This document shows positions 8,001 through 14,119 of a DNA stretch of 14,119 nt, one piece after another. Source of the stretch: CAZHZT01 sp964537285 (lineage in GTDB: Bacteria; Bacteroidota; Bacteroidia; Chitinophagales; Saprospiraceae); the NCBI GenBank assembly GCA_964537285.1, contig CAZHZT010000142.1, positions 1 through 14,119 of the forward strand, given 5' to 3'. Position numbers and translations under genes: made by a program. A model generated the notes under the pieces. The model was not told the DNA's origin. It worked only from the letters and a program-made list of their open reading frames with translations, and ran no database searches. Each line of letters starts with the position of its first letter. Position 1 is the stretch's first letter.

Positions 8001-10570
8001 GAGATGTTGGTCGGGCAATCATTGTCTAAATTTATTCCTTCAACCTGAATGGTGACAATGTCTCCGTCATTTAAGCCAATAACAGTGTGAGAAGTTCCTC
8101 CATTGGCGGGGATCCATCCTCCCTCATCAACATTTACTTCATAATTATCCAATCCGGGAACAGCAGGCCAGGAAAAAGTAATTTCATTAAAACCGCTTAC
8201 ATTACAGCTTACATCAGGTGCAGGTGAGAGCGGGTTTACTACAATCGTAATCGTATCGGACCTATTACAGCCGTTTGGATCAAATGCTGATAAAATATAT
8301 TCTGTAGTTACATCAGGGGATAGATTGGTTGAAGGGCAATCGACGCATTCTACTCCCGTGGTAGGTGACCAGAAAAAGTCGAGGTTATTATTATCGGTAA
8401 ATGAAATGGACCAGGAATCAATGGTGGCAAACGCATCATCACCCAAAGAGTCAAAGACGACTAACTCCCAGATCCCATTTACAACTGCTCCATTCAGAGT
8501 ACTCCAATCTCCTTCCGGTTGGAAGGTACCTGTATAAGGAGGCGTTGCACCCGTTACGGGGGTCATTGCCGAAGGTGCAAAGCAAGTATTCGCAAATACT
8601 GCTGGTTCGGCAGGATCGCTTGTAACCAGCAGGAATAGATCGCCGGAAGGAGATCGCACGAAAAGCTGGATCTGGCCGATTGCAGAACTTGAAATATCTA
8701 CGCAAATACTTTCGATTTGCTGAAGCGGGTCAAATAGCACAGCGGGTTGTATCTCACTTACCCGGACAGGCGTATTGGTAAGGGCCGCTATATTCGAAGC
8801 ATTCCCAAAGGTAGTACCTGCAACCGCTTCGAAAGTAACTACCGGCTCATAATCCTGGAATAAACTGGAACCATCAATAAAAGTGGAATCCCCTGCACAA
8901 ATCGTGTCTTGCTCAGGAATAGTAGAAGTGAAGTTATCACATTCGAAGCAAGCAGGATCCTGTTGGGGAAGAATACGAATATTTAAAGCTGTATCATAGG
9001 TGCAACCGTAAGAATCAGTTGCGGTGAAATGATAGTTTACATTACCCGGGTTTTGAGGTAGAGCGACAATATTTTCAGGGGTATAGTCAATTATTGTGGT
9101 ATTATTGACCCAGCTAAAGTCGGTTACTTCAGGAGTGAAAATCTCTAAATCAGGATATAGAGCATCGTTTAGGGCTATACTCCATGAGAAGATAATACCA
9201 TTATCCAATGCCCATTTATCTTCGACACTGATTGTCCAATCTCCATTCAATGGGCATCCCACGAGGAGGTTCAAAGAGTCGAAAGAATTGTAATTGCCGG
9301 GAGGAAGCGTATCAGGATCATTGGTATTAGAGTATTCCAGCCAGGTGCCGGCGGTAGCGTCATTGGTCCAGCAATACTCGGCACCAATGCCGGGGATGAT
9401 ATTAAAATCATCATCATCGATTGGAGAACCAAGAAAAACTTCATCTCCCAGATTAGTAGGGTGATCATGCAAAATAATACTAGTGCCGTCGGGGCAAGTC
9501 AGGGAGATCTCAAGGTCTCTCAACCAGGAGTGCTCCATGACAACACAAATCGATTCAATGTCTTCCACGAATTCCAAGGTTTGGCCCGGCAGGAATTGAT
9601 CAAAGGTGATAATGGTTTCGTAAGCGACATTGACTCCGTCAGGCAGCGCTATGGAGTCCGATCGAATACCATTCGCTTTAAAAGAAGCTTGTGTAGGCAT
9701 TACGACTATCGTGCTGTTAGTGGTGGTGTCTTCCGCAATAGCCGATAAGTTAATGGTATCGTTTAAACAAATCTCGGAAGGAAAGTTATCCTGAACGTCA
9801 AAAACCGGGGCGGGCGCTACGCGCACGCGTTGATTGATGGAATTGGTGTTCTCACAACCCAATTGATCTGTGATAAGCAATTGGACACGGTAGCCTCCCG
9901 GCTCATCAAAAACGTGTGATACATTTTGACCACTGACGGTGACACCATCCCCAAAGTCCCATAAAAACTGGGATTGGTTATCAGACTGATTATAGATTAA
10001 ACCAGATTGAGGGTAAACCCCTGAGGCGGAAAAAGAGATGGAATCCCCGGGGCATATATCGATCCAGCCGGTGTCCGTAGGTATGGCTTCCGGGAAAGTA
10101 CCATCCAACTGAGCGACAATAGGCTGGCATTGAGAAATACAGGAAAGATTGGCAAGCCATCCTGCCCCGTTGCCTGCTCCGTTGGATACAAATTGAATTG
10201 TCATGCAGCCGGCAGCATTTGCGGCAGTGGTTTGTACAATAATACTTTCGTTAACAGCCGGCAGGATGCTCTCATAGAGCGTGTCTGCATTCGTATCTGA
10301 ACCATCAAAAACGTATAGTTTATCCTGATCAGAAAGAATGTAGCCGCCGGTAAAAATGACTCGGATATGGGTTAAACCTCCCGGGTCGTCCGAACAAATC
10401 GTTGTTACAAAATTTTCGTTCGGACCATAGTCTCCACTTTCTCCGCCACTATCGGTTAAAGTGGCATCACAAGAAGTGATGTTAGGAGCAGAGTCGATGG
10501 AGAATATGTTTTGATTGTAGGCGCTCAAGGCACCGATTAAAAAACAAAGGGTAATAGTTAGTCTCTTCAT
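5066..10570 (-). CDS. Giant SprB-repeat surface adhesin, T9SS type B cargo
   Basis: This 1834-residue exported protein is built as a string of extracellular modules. In order: signal peptide (1-19); CUB-like domain (about 34-144); PKD domain (about 150-252, with WDFGDG at 204-209); proprotein-convertase P-domain-like region (about 316-468); Ig/PKD-like segment (470-535); second P-domain-like region (600-726); Ig-like (727-780); fibronectin III-like (783-860); ten SprB-type repeats of 75-84 residues; Ig-like (about 1648-1736); and a gliding-motility-associated type B C-terminal sorting domain (about 1740-1834, with FVPTGFSPNGDNQND and FDRWGELVY). Each SprB unit opens with a Cys in a C-x-G-x-x-D-G-S-like motif (residues 881, 958, 1037, 1113, 1190, 1267, 1342, 1426, 1504 and 1579) and closes with D-x-x-G/N-C. 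It should be secreted by T9SS and displayed on the cell surface. The PorP/SprF gene follows it in the same operon. The ligand is unknown. Confidence 0.93.
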   Translation of the reverse strand: MKRLTITLCFLIGALSAYNQNIFSIDSAPNITSCDATLTDSGGESGDYGPNENFVTTICSDDPGGLTHIRVIFTGGYILSDQDKLYVFDGSDTNADTLYESILPAVNESIIVQTTAANAAGCMTIQFVSNGAGNGAGWLANLSCISQCQPIVAQLDGTFPEAIPTDTGWIDICPGDSISFSASGVYPQSGLIYNQSDNQSQFLWDFGDGVTVSGQNVSHVFDEPGGYRVQLLITDQLGCENTNSINQRVRVAPAPVFDVQDNFPSEICLNDTINLSAIAEDTTTNSTIVVMPTQASFKANGIRSDSIALPDGVNVAYETIITFDQFLPGQTLEFVEDIESICVVMEHSWLRDLEISLTCPDGTSIILHDHPTNLGDEVFLGSPIDDDDFNIIPGIGAEYCWTNDATAGTWLEYSNTNDPDTLPPGNYNSFDSLNLLVGCPLNGDWTISVEDKWALDNGIIFSWSIALNDALYPDLEIFTPEVTDFSWVNNTTIIDYTPENIVALPQNPGNVNYHFTATDSYGCTYDTALNIRILPQQDPACFECDNFTSTIPEQDTICAGDSTFIDGSSLFQDYEPVVTFEAVAGTTFGNASNIAALTNTPVRVSEIQPAVLFDPLQQIESICVDISSSAIGQIQLFVRSPSGDLFLLVTSDPAEPAVFANTCFAPSAMTPVTGATPPYTGTFQPEGDWSTLNGAVVNGIWELVVFDSLGDDAFATIDSWSISFTDNNNLDFFWSPTTGVECVDCPSTNLSPDVTTEYILSAFDPNGCNRSDTITIVVNPLSPAPDVSCNVSGFNEITFSWPAVPGLDNYEVNVDEGGWIPANGGTSHTVIGLNDGDIVTIQVEGINLDNDCPTNISFDTCTYTTPCFLQGVVDNTLDPTCYNTTDGSAEISAMNNNGQTTYTIDGGTPQANGSFSGLASGPHEVVIIDQQGCSDTVLFNLDQPDTLVLITNFDSVNCNGGNDGSIVALPQNGQAPFDFDWTGPSGSLPNAPAISSLSAGNYCVTLSDFAGCQISTCIELPEPTAVELDFVQTPSNCATLAGGSATAIASGGTGGFTYQWSNSATSSTINDVFAGTYSVTVQDANNCEIIDSVEITSPDTLSVDNIIATDAICNGEANGSLEAFVSGGIAPYSYQWSDPSNQMVNPAVNLEQGTYTLTVTDANDCITTITAAVNEPATLSVLLDITDVDCFGEATGVASATVNGGIAPYGFDWAGNLTTDTFANDFIVGNYTLIVTDISGCTQSTDFTIDGPDEPVNLTIEQTLVSCNSQNNSVAVATASGGSGGFQYTWSNNDMDETAENLAPQIYFVTVTDVNGCTESIDIFIEEHDIIEVELSEIAPSCFGFNDGSIEVTSVTGGAGNGTIGDYNYQWSPSPILSDPFIIDLEGDQTYMLTVTDNQGCSNTFESTLTEPSQITLSLDITDASCFSGDDGTAVVTATGDNPNFTYNWSSNVLNSNNNIATDLEIGTYAVTITDGNNCSADTSFAIEQPSGIEVEFETTGNTCYDSREGTATVSVSGGSPQYSYQWSNGSTSSSIENLVGGQYELTITDSQGCSTVASATVPAPEAVLGNITTQDVTCWGDSDGRINIEPQGGTPPYTFSLDGSDFNGVKTIIGLEAGFYQVFIQDTRGCSWNTLAEVGTPFQIGVDAGEDITIELGDSVQLSYLAGGFQGMVTGQWIQPYEGTLNCPDCDECDTTLVVTCEAPFAIPQITTTYRIEIEDMRGCEASDDITVRVEKDRSFFVPTGFSPNGDNQNDFLTVLGRPGTQVLTFQVFDRWGELVYRADNFDINDRLKGWDGMFRGNEMNPGTYVWYAEVEYIDGQWEAKKGQTILFK

Positions 10571-10935
10571 GGATTGAGCTGCGGTTTATGCTTTTGTACA
10601 GTTTTATGATATATTATGGGACGTAAGGTTAAAGATATAAGGAAATAGGGTAAAAGATTGAAGTTTTGTAAAAAGTCAAGATAAAGGGTTTTAATGGATT
10701 GATAAATAATCATACTATTTTCCTTTAATCTTTACCTGTTTTCCATATTCTTTAACCGTAAATTAGTCAATATTACGGTTTAAGCCAGAAGTTAAGTTTT
10801 TTGTTTTTTCGCCAGTAGTTGTAATCAGCCGGTTGTTGTATCAACCGGATAAAAAAGATAAGTCAATATCTTTATCAGCAAATAGGAGGAAAACAGTTTT
10901 AGCCGTAAGGCATTGCGTTTTACCAATGTCGCTGA

Positions 10936-11005
10936 AGCACTAGATATTGTTGTTGTCGGGAGAGCAACTTGCCGCTTTCTGAACGGAAGCTGAGTTTGTA
11001 GTGCT
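10936..11005 (+). ncRNA. Possible branched structured RNA
   Basis: Outer stem AGCACTA / TAGTGCT (10936-10942 with 10999-11005) encloses two candidate hairpins: GTTGT / GCAAC around a 7-base loop, and GCTTTC / GGAAGC around a 5-base loop. Together they would make a three-way junction in a GC-richer island of AT-rich intergenic DNA. It matches no RNA family I recognise, and the short stems could arise by chance. The strand is not determined. Confidence 0.2.
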
Positions 11006-11148
11006 GAAACATTCATCTCTTTATCGGTTTTGGTCGGGTAAAAATATTTCTTTTTTTTTAAAAATGCGAAAGTGTTTGTAGAGTTTAACGGAATTTTCTT
11101 CGAAAATGACGTATGGGCAGCGCATTTAATCCTGGGCTGATGTTTAAT

Positions 11149-11238
11149 TTAAATGGGTGTATTTCATTTTGTCGCCGTTCTTGAGAAGGTGTTTTCTTTG
11201 GATAGAGGCACGCGACAAGATGAAATACACCCATTTAA
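11149..11238. repeat. Large imperfect inverted repeat (27-bp arms)
   Basis: Arm 11149-11175 pairs with 11212-11238 at 26 of 27 positions, the exception being a G-T wobble, around a 36-base loop. The arms contain AAATGGGTGTATTTCAT on the left and TTGTCGC / GCGACAA next to the loop. It lies 159 bases before the PorE-like start. It may be a miniature mobile element or a regulatory hairpin. No clean target-site duplication is seen: TTTAATT occurs at both edges but overlaps the arm sequence. Confidence 0.75.
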
Positions 11239-11397
11239 TTCTTAGAATTATACAATAATATGCGTTAATATTATATTTTATGGGTAAAAAACTTACTTTA
11301 CCTTAGCATTTTACACGATTTTTGTCGTAAATTTAATTTCGGCAACTTTTTTGTTGAGGTTTACGTATTGAATTCGAAATCATTACACCTTATCCAT

Positions 11398-13851
11398 ATG
11401 AAAAAAATACTTTTGGTATTTGTTTGTGTTTCTTTCGCAGGGAGCTATCTGCTCGGTCAAAGCATTAAAAAAGCGGATAAACTCTTCGAGCTCTATGAAT
11501 ATGAAGAAGCCATAAAAGCTTATTACAGTGTATTAGGAAAAGAGCCAGATAATGTTGACGCTTTGGCGAACCTTGCGGAATGTTATCGCATGATCAACCA
11601 AATGTACGAAGCAGAACAATGGTACGAAAAAGCAATTGATAAAAAAGGGGTTAACCCTGTTCATTTGCTCAATTATGCCAAAGTAGAAATGGCTCTTGGC
11701 AATTACCAGAAAGCGCGTCAATTCTTCCTGATCTATGGCGAGGCCTATCCGGCGTTCGGTAACCATTTCGCAGAAGCTTGTGATTTTGCACTTGCTGAAG
11801 AAGGTAAATCGACTCCCTACGAGGTCACGGCTGAACCCCTAAACTCTGTATTCAGTGATTTTGGTCCTGCTTTTTTCAGAGGTAGAGTGGTTTTCTCTTC
11901 TGCCCGTAATGACATCCCCCTTTCGGAAAAGGTCAAGAACCGGATAAAATTAAAGGAAGGAATTGATAATCAACTTTTTCTTACAAGTGGTTATGCTGAC
12001 AAATACTTAGCGGGTATCCAGTTTTACAGCTCTGAAGGACAGCATGGCAAAAACATTGGCCCTGTTTCATTTTCCGAAGATGGAAAATGGGTAGCGTTTA
12101 CGAACAATAACTTCAGGAATGGTATCCGCCAAATCCAGGCGGCGGGTATTGAAATGAGCATTTATATAGCTCCTGTTTTTCCCGATGGAAGCTGGGGTGA
12201 TGCTAAGGCTTTTCCTTACAATGGATCCAATTATTCTACCGGCTATCCTTGTTTAACTAATAATGGCAATACCCTGTACTTCGCTTCTGACCGTCCGGAA
12301 AGCTATGGGGGGTTTGATATCTTTGTTTCAAAGAGAGTGGGAGATAGTTGGGAACCCCCGGTAAATCTTGGAAGTACCATTAACTCTCAAGGACATGAGA
12401 TCTCGCCTTATTTTGATGGCCGGGACTTTTTCTTTGCTTCTGATTGGCATTATGGTCTGGGCGGTATGGATATCTTTATGGCTGAATCACTAGGAAACAC
12501 CTTTACAGGAGTCAGAAACCTTGGAGATGGTGTTAACTCTCCACGAGATGATTACGGATTGATTTATGATCAGGAAGCGAATGTGGGATTCATGATCTCT
12601 AATCGTCCGGGCGGAAAAGGTCAGGAGGATATCTATCGTTTTAATAAAAAAACAGATTATGTAGAAATCAATGTTTTCGATGCTACTACGCGTTCGCCAA
12701 TTCCGGAGGCCATCGTGGATTTTTCTGCCTGCGGAGAACCGGTTTTTAAAACAGATGCCAATGGCCGTTACGAATTCCGTGCGTATTCTGGCCTCGACTG
12801 CCGGATCTCTGTCGGTAAAACAGGTTACGCTAGTTATTCCGTAGATGTTAAGACTATAGGAAATAAAGACAGCAAGTCCTTTGATATTTTTCTGGTTAAA
12901 GAAGAAGAGCGCTTTATCGGTCGGGTTATTGACGAAACAACGAACAGAGCCCTGAGGGATGTTACGGTAAAAGCAACGAACCAGGAAAACGGTAACCAAG
13001 TGGAAACAACGACCAATGATGCAGGCGAATATTTGCTCCCTATCAAGCCTGCAAATAACTACCTCATTCGCTTTTCTAAAGCGGGCTATCTGGAAATCAT
13101 GAAGACCGTTTACATTGAAAATATCAAAGATAAAACGGCATTGGGTACCCTTGCTTTGCAACCTTCTGGTACTGGGGTGAAGGATGAACCTAAAGTTACG
13201 CTACCAGAGCCTGATAAAGATCCAAACGGGGAGTTTGTTGTGCCTGTTGGCTCAGGTGACGACAGGCCTTATCTGGGCGATATCAGCGAGGGGTATTCGG
13301 TTCAGGTAGCCGCAGTATTTGATAAAAAGGAAAATATTGACATGACCAAATACCAAAAACTGAGAAGTGTTGGAAATGTCTACAGCATCCCTGAAGATAA
13401 AGCGATAAAAATTCGGGTAGGTATTTATTCCAGCCAATCACAAGCAGAAGAAGCCAGAAAAGATATTCAGGCTAAAGGTTTTAAACAAGCCTTCCTGGTT
13501 ACAGAGACCGTAGACTCCAAGGAGGAAAGGATCCTACTGGAAACCTCCGGTGGAGAGACTTTTGTTCAAAAACAACCAGGCTCTCTCAACAGTGATACGG
13601 ACTTTGGCTTCAATCAAGGCTATAAAATTCAGCTTGGTGCCTTTCGCAATCCCCAAAATTTTGATACTTCAAAATTAAGAGGCATTGGTATCGTTGAAGA
13701 AAGTAAAAAAGGCAACTTGACCGTATTCCGCCTTGGCGGCTTCGAAAGTCGACGCGAAGCTGATCAGGCACTTAGGGAAGTTCACCGTAAAGGGTATAAG
13801 GATGCCTATATGGTGTTGGAAGAAAATGGAAAAGTTACCAGGGTTAAATAA
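11398..13851 (+). CDS. PorE-like TPR/PD40/CpD protein with two SPOR-like domains
   Basis: The start is set at ATG 11398, because the signal peptide MKKILLVFVCVSFAGSYLLGQ begins there; a TTG 10 codons upstream is in frame but adds only a non-hydrophobic stretch. The 817-residue product then shows (numbered from that ATG) TPR helices (about 22-135), a beta-propeller of PD40 repeats (about 150-418, with FASDRPESYGGFDIF and FASDWHYGLGGMDIF), two carboxypeptidase-regulatory-like folds (about 421-500 and 505-588), an acidic linker, and two SPOR-like domains (about 632-702 and 740-807, with YSVQVAAV and YKIQLGAF). TPR-PD40-CpD architecture is that of PorE, a periplasmic T9SS subunit that normally ends in an OmpA-type peptidoglycan-binding domain. 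Here tandem SPOR-like domains occupy that place. A T9SS-to-cell-wall anchor is the best inference. It is divergent from the adhesin-PorP operon. Confidence 0.88.
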   Translation: MKKILLVFVCVSFAGSYLLGQSIKKADKLFELYEYEEAIKAYYSVLGKEPDNVDALANLAECYRMINQMYEAEQWYEKAIDKKGVNPVHLLNYAKVEMALGNYQKARQFFLIYGEAYPAFGNHFAEACDFALAEEGKSTPYEVTAEPLNSVFSDFGPAFFRGRVVFSSARNDIPLSEKVKNRIKLKEGIDNQLFLTSGYADKYLAGIQFYSSEGQHGKNIGPVSFSEDGKWVAFTNNNFRNGIRQIQAAGIEMSIYIAPVFPDGSWGDAKAFPYNGSNYSTGYPCLTNNGNTLYFASDRPESYGGFDIFVSKRVGDSWEPPVNLGSTINSQGHEISPYFDGRDFFFASDWHYGLGGMDIFMAESLGNTFTGVRNLGDGVNSPRDDYGLIYDQEANVGFMISNRPGGKGQEDIYRFNKKTDYVEINVFDATTRSPIPEAIVDFSACGEPVFKTDANGRYEFRAYSGLDCRISVGKTGYASYSVDVKTIGNKDSKSFDIFLVKEEERFIGRVIDETTNRALRDVTVKATNQENGNQVETTTNDAGEYLLPIKPANNYLIRFSKAGYLEIMKTVYIENIKDKTALGTLALQPSGTGVKDEPKVTLPEPDKDPNGEFVVPVGSGDDRPYLGDISEGYSVQVAAVFDKKENIDMTKYQKLRSVGNVYSIPEDKAIKIRVGIYSSQSQAEEARKDIQAKGFKQAFLVTETVDSKEERILLETSGGETFVQKQPGSLNSDTDFGFNQGYKIQLGAFRNPQNFDTSKLRGIGIVEESKKGNLTVFRLGGFESRREADQALREVHRKGYKDAYMVLEENGKVTRVK

Positions 13852-13856
13852 GAGTG

Positions 13857-13896
13857 AAACATGAGTCATCCCGAAAGTGCAGGATGACTCATGTTT
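13857..13896 (+). terminator. 15-bp hairpin terminator after the PorE-like gene
   Basis: AAACATGAGTCATCC and GGATGACTCATGTTT form a perfect 15-bp stem around a 10-base loop, beginning 6 bases after the stop codon. The T-run that follows is short (TTT, mostly inside the stem). The GTCATCC / GGATGAC core is shared with the hairpin at 1743-1772. Confidence 0.7.
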
Positions 13897-13935
13897 ATGA
13901 AGAAAACCTTCGCATGATTCTGTTAATCAATGTGT

Positions 13936-14105
13936 TATCTACTTTTTTCTTAATAAAAAAGTAGCAAAAAATCAAGGCTGTATTCAATTTTTAACGCTTT
14001 TTGGCAGGCTGGCAGCCTAAAATGAATAAACTCGCCGAGGCTCAAACAGTATTCATTTTTTAATGGCTGCCAGCCTTTCAAAAAGCTAAATTGAATAAGG
14101 CCGGT
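13936..14105 (-). repeat. Modular hairpin repeat, copy 3 (inverted, exchanged apex)
   Basis: Read on the minus strand this 170-bp unit has the same outer sequence as copies 1 and 2, from ACCGGCC through CTTTTTG and from CAAAAAGCG to GTAGATA. The 19-base apex of the short copies is replaced by 75 bases. The new apex is itself a nested palindrome: a perfect 12-bp stem AGGCTGGCAGCC / GGCTGCCAGCCT (14006-14017 with 14065-14076), then AAAATGAATA / TATTCATTTT (14019-14028 with 14050-14059), then a 21-base loop. The second hairpin (CTACTTTTTT / AAAAAAGTAG) is kept, with loop ATTAAG instead of ATCAAG on this strand. Confidence 0.9.
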
Positions 14106-14119
14106 ATCCCCTCAAAACG

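Larger units (their letters stand above)
10571..11397. other. Long divergent intergenic region with several stem-loops
   Basis: No credible gene is seen in these roughly 830 bases between two divergent starts. Visible structure: an 8-bp stem AACCGTAA / TTACGGTT (10754-10780); CCGGTTG / CAACCGG (10829-10848); AAAGATA / TATCTTT (10854-10873); a possible branched structure at 10936-11005; and the large inverted repeat at 11149-11238. A minus-strand open frame at 10825-11016 lacks protein-like composition. Both flanking genes must start transcription here, but no clean pair of -33/-7 boxes was found for either. Confidence 0.6.

Noticed and set aside
10825..11016. 63-residue minus-strand frame in the divergent intergenic region
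   Set aside because: It spans the stem-loop chain, shows no motif or signal peptide, and its composition follows the palindromes. It is more likely structured non-coding DNA.
11368..11397. TTG start for the PorE-like gene
   Set aside because: The ATG at 11398 starts a textbook signal peptide, and the ten extra residues have no support.
11270..11397. Bacteroidota promoter for the PorE-like gene
   Set aside because: Partial -7 matches (for example TAATTTCG) occur, but none has a TTG box at suitable spacing, so none is called.
12490..13161. 223-residue open frame antisense to the PorE-like gene
   Set aside because: It is the longest shadow frame, but it lies wholly inside a clearly domain-structured gene, and its translation is rich in Phe, Ile, Cys and Arg with no recognisable fold.
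7..14105. CRISPR array from the three repeat copies
   Set aside because: The copies are 114-170 bp, kilobases apart, and one is inverted; there are no regular spacers and no cas genes.

Overview
The window looks like chromosomal DNA of a Bacteroidota, most likely a Saprospirales/Lewinella-type marine bacterium. Three things point there: a giant SprB-repeat surface protein with a type B C-terminal sorting domain, a PorP/SprF protein directly behind it, and a TPR/PD40/carboxypeptidase-regulatory protein of the PorE type. All three belong to type IX secretion (T9SS) and gliding, which are confined to this phylum. AT-rich leaders without a clear Shine-Dalgarno and one TAnnTTTG promoter element agree. 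The order-level placement is inference.

Layout. (1) 1-1701: a family 2 glycosyltransferase gene (+) sits between two near-identical direct copies of a 114-bp hairpin repeat. (2) 1702-2926: a bidirectional terminator, then rlpA (-, DPBB plus SPOR domains) with a promoter, then a 109-bp hairpin element bracketed by a 9-bp direct repeat that looks like a miniature transposon. (3) 3037-3822: yhhQ (-), a queuosine-precursor transporter. (4) 3925-10570: a two-gene operon on the minus strand, a 1834-residue adhesin-like T9SS cargo followed by its PorP/SprF partner, with a perfect 21-bp intercistronic hairpin between them. (5) 10571-11397: a long divergent intergenic region with a chain of stem-loops but no convincing gene. 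(6) 11398-13851 (+): a PorE-like protein ending in two SPOR-like domains where an OmpA peptidoglycan-binding domain would be usual, then a 15-bp terminator. (7) 13936-14105: a third, inverted copy of the hairpin repeat whose apex has been replaced by a different, larger palindrome.

How it fits together. The big protein would be exported across the outer membrane by T9SS, with the PorP/SprF protein as its outer-membrane partner. The divergent TPR-PD40 protein would connect outer-membrane machinery to the cell wall, here probably through SPOR domains that bind denuded glycan. RlpA carries a SPOR domain as well, so two SPOR proteins lie near this surface locus.

The most unusual content is non-coding: a modular hairpin repeat with a conserved shell, interchangeable apices and a possible pseudoknot; a hairpin-only mobile element; a large intercistronic hairpin; and a further 27-bp inverted repeat upstream of the PorE-like gene.
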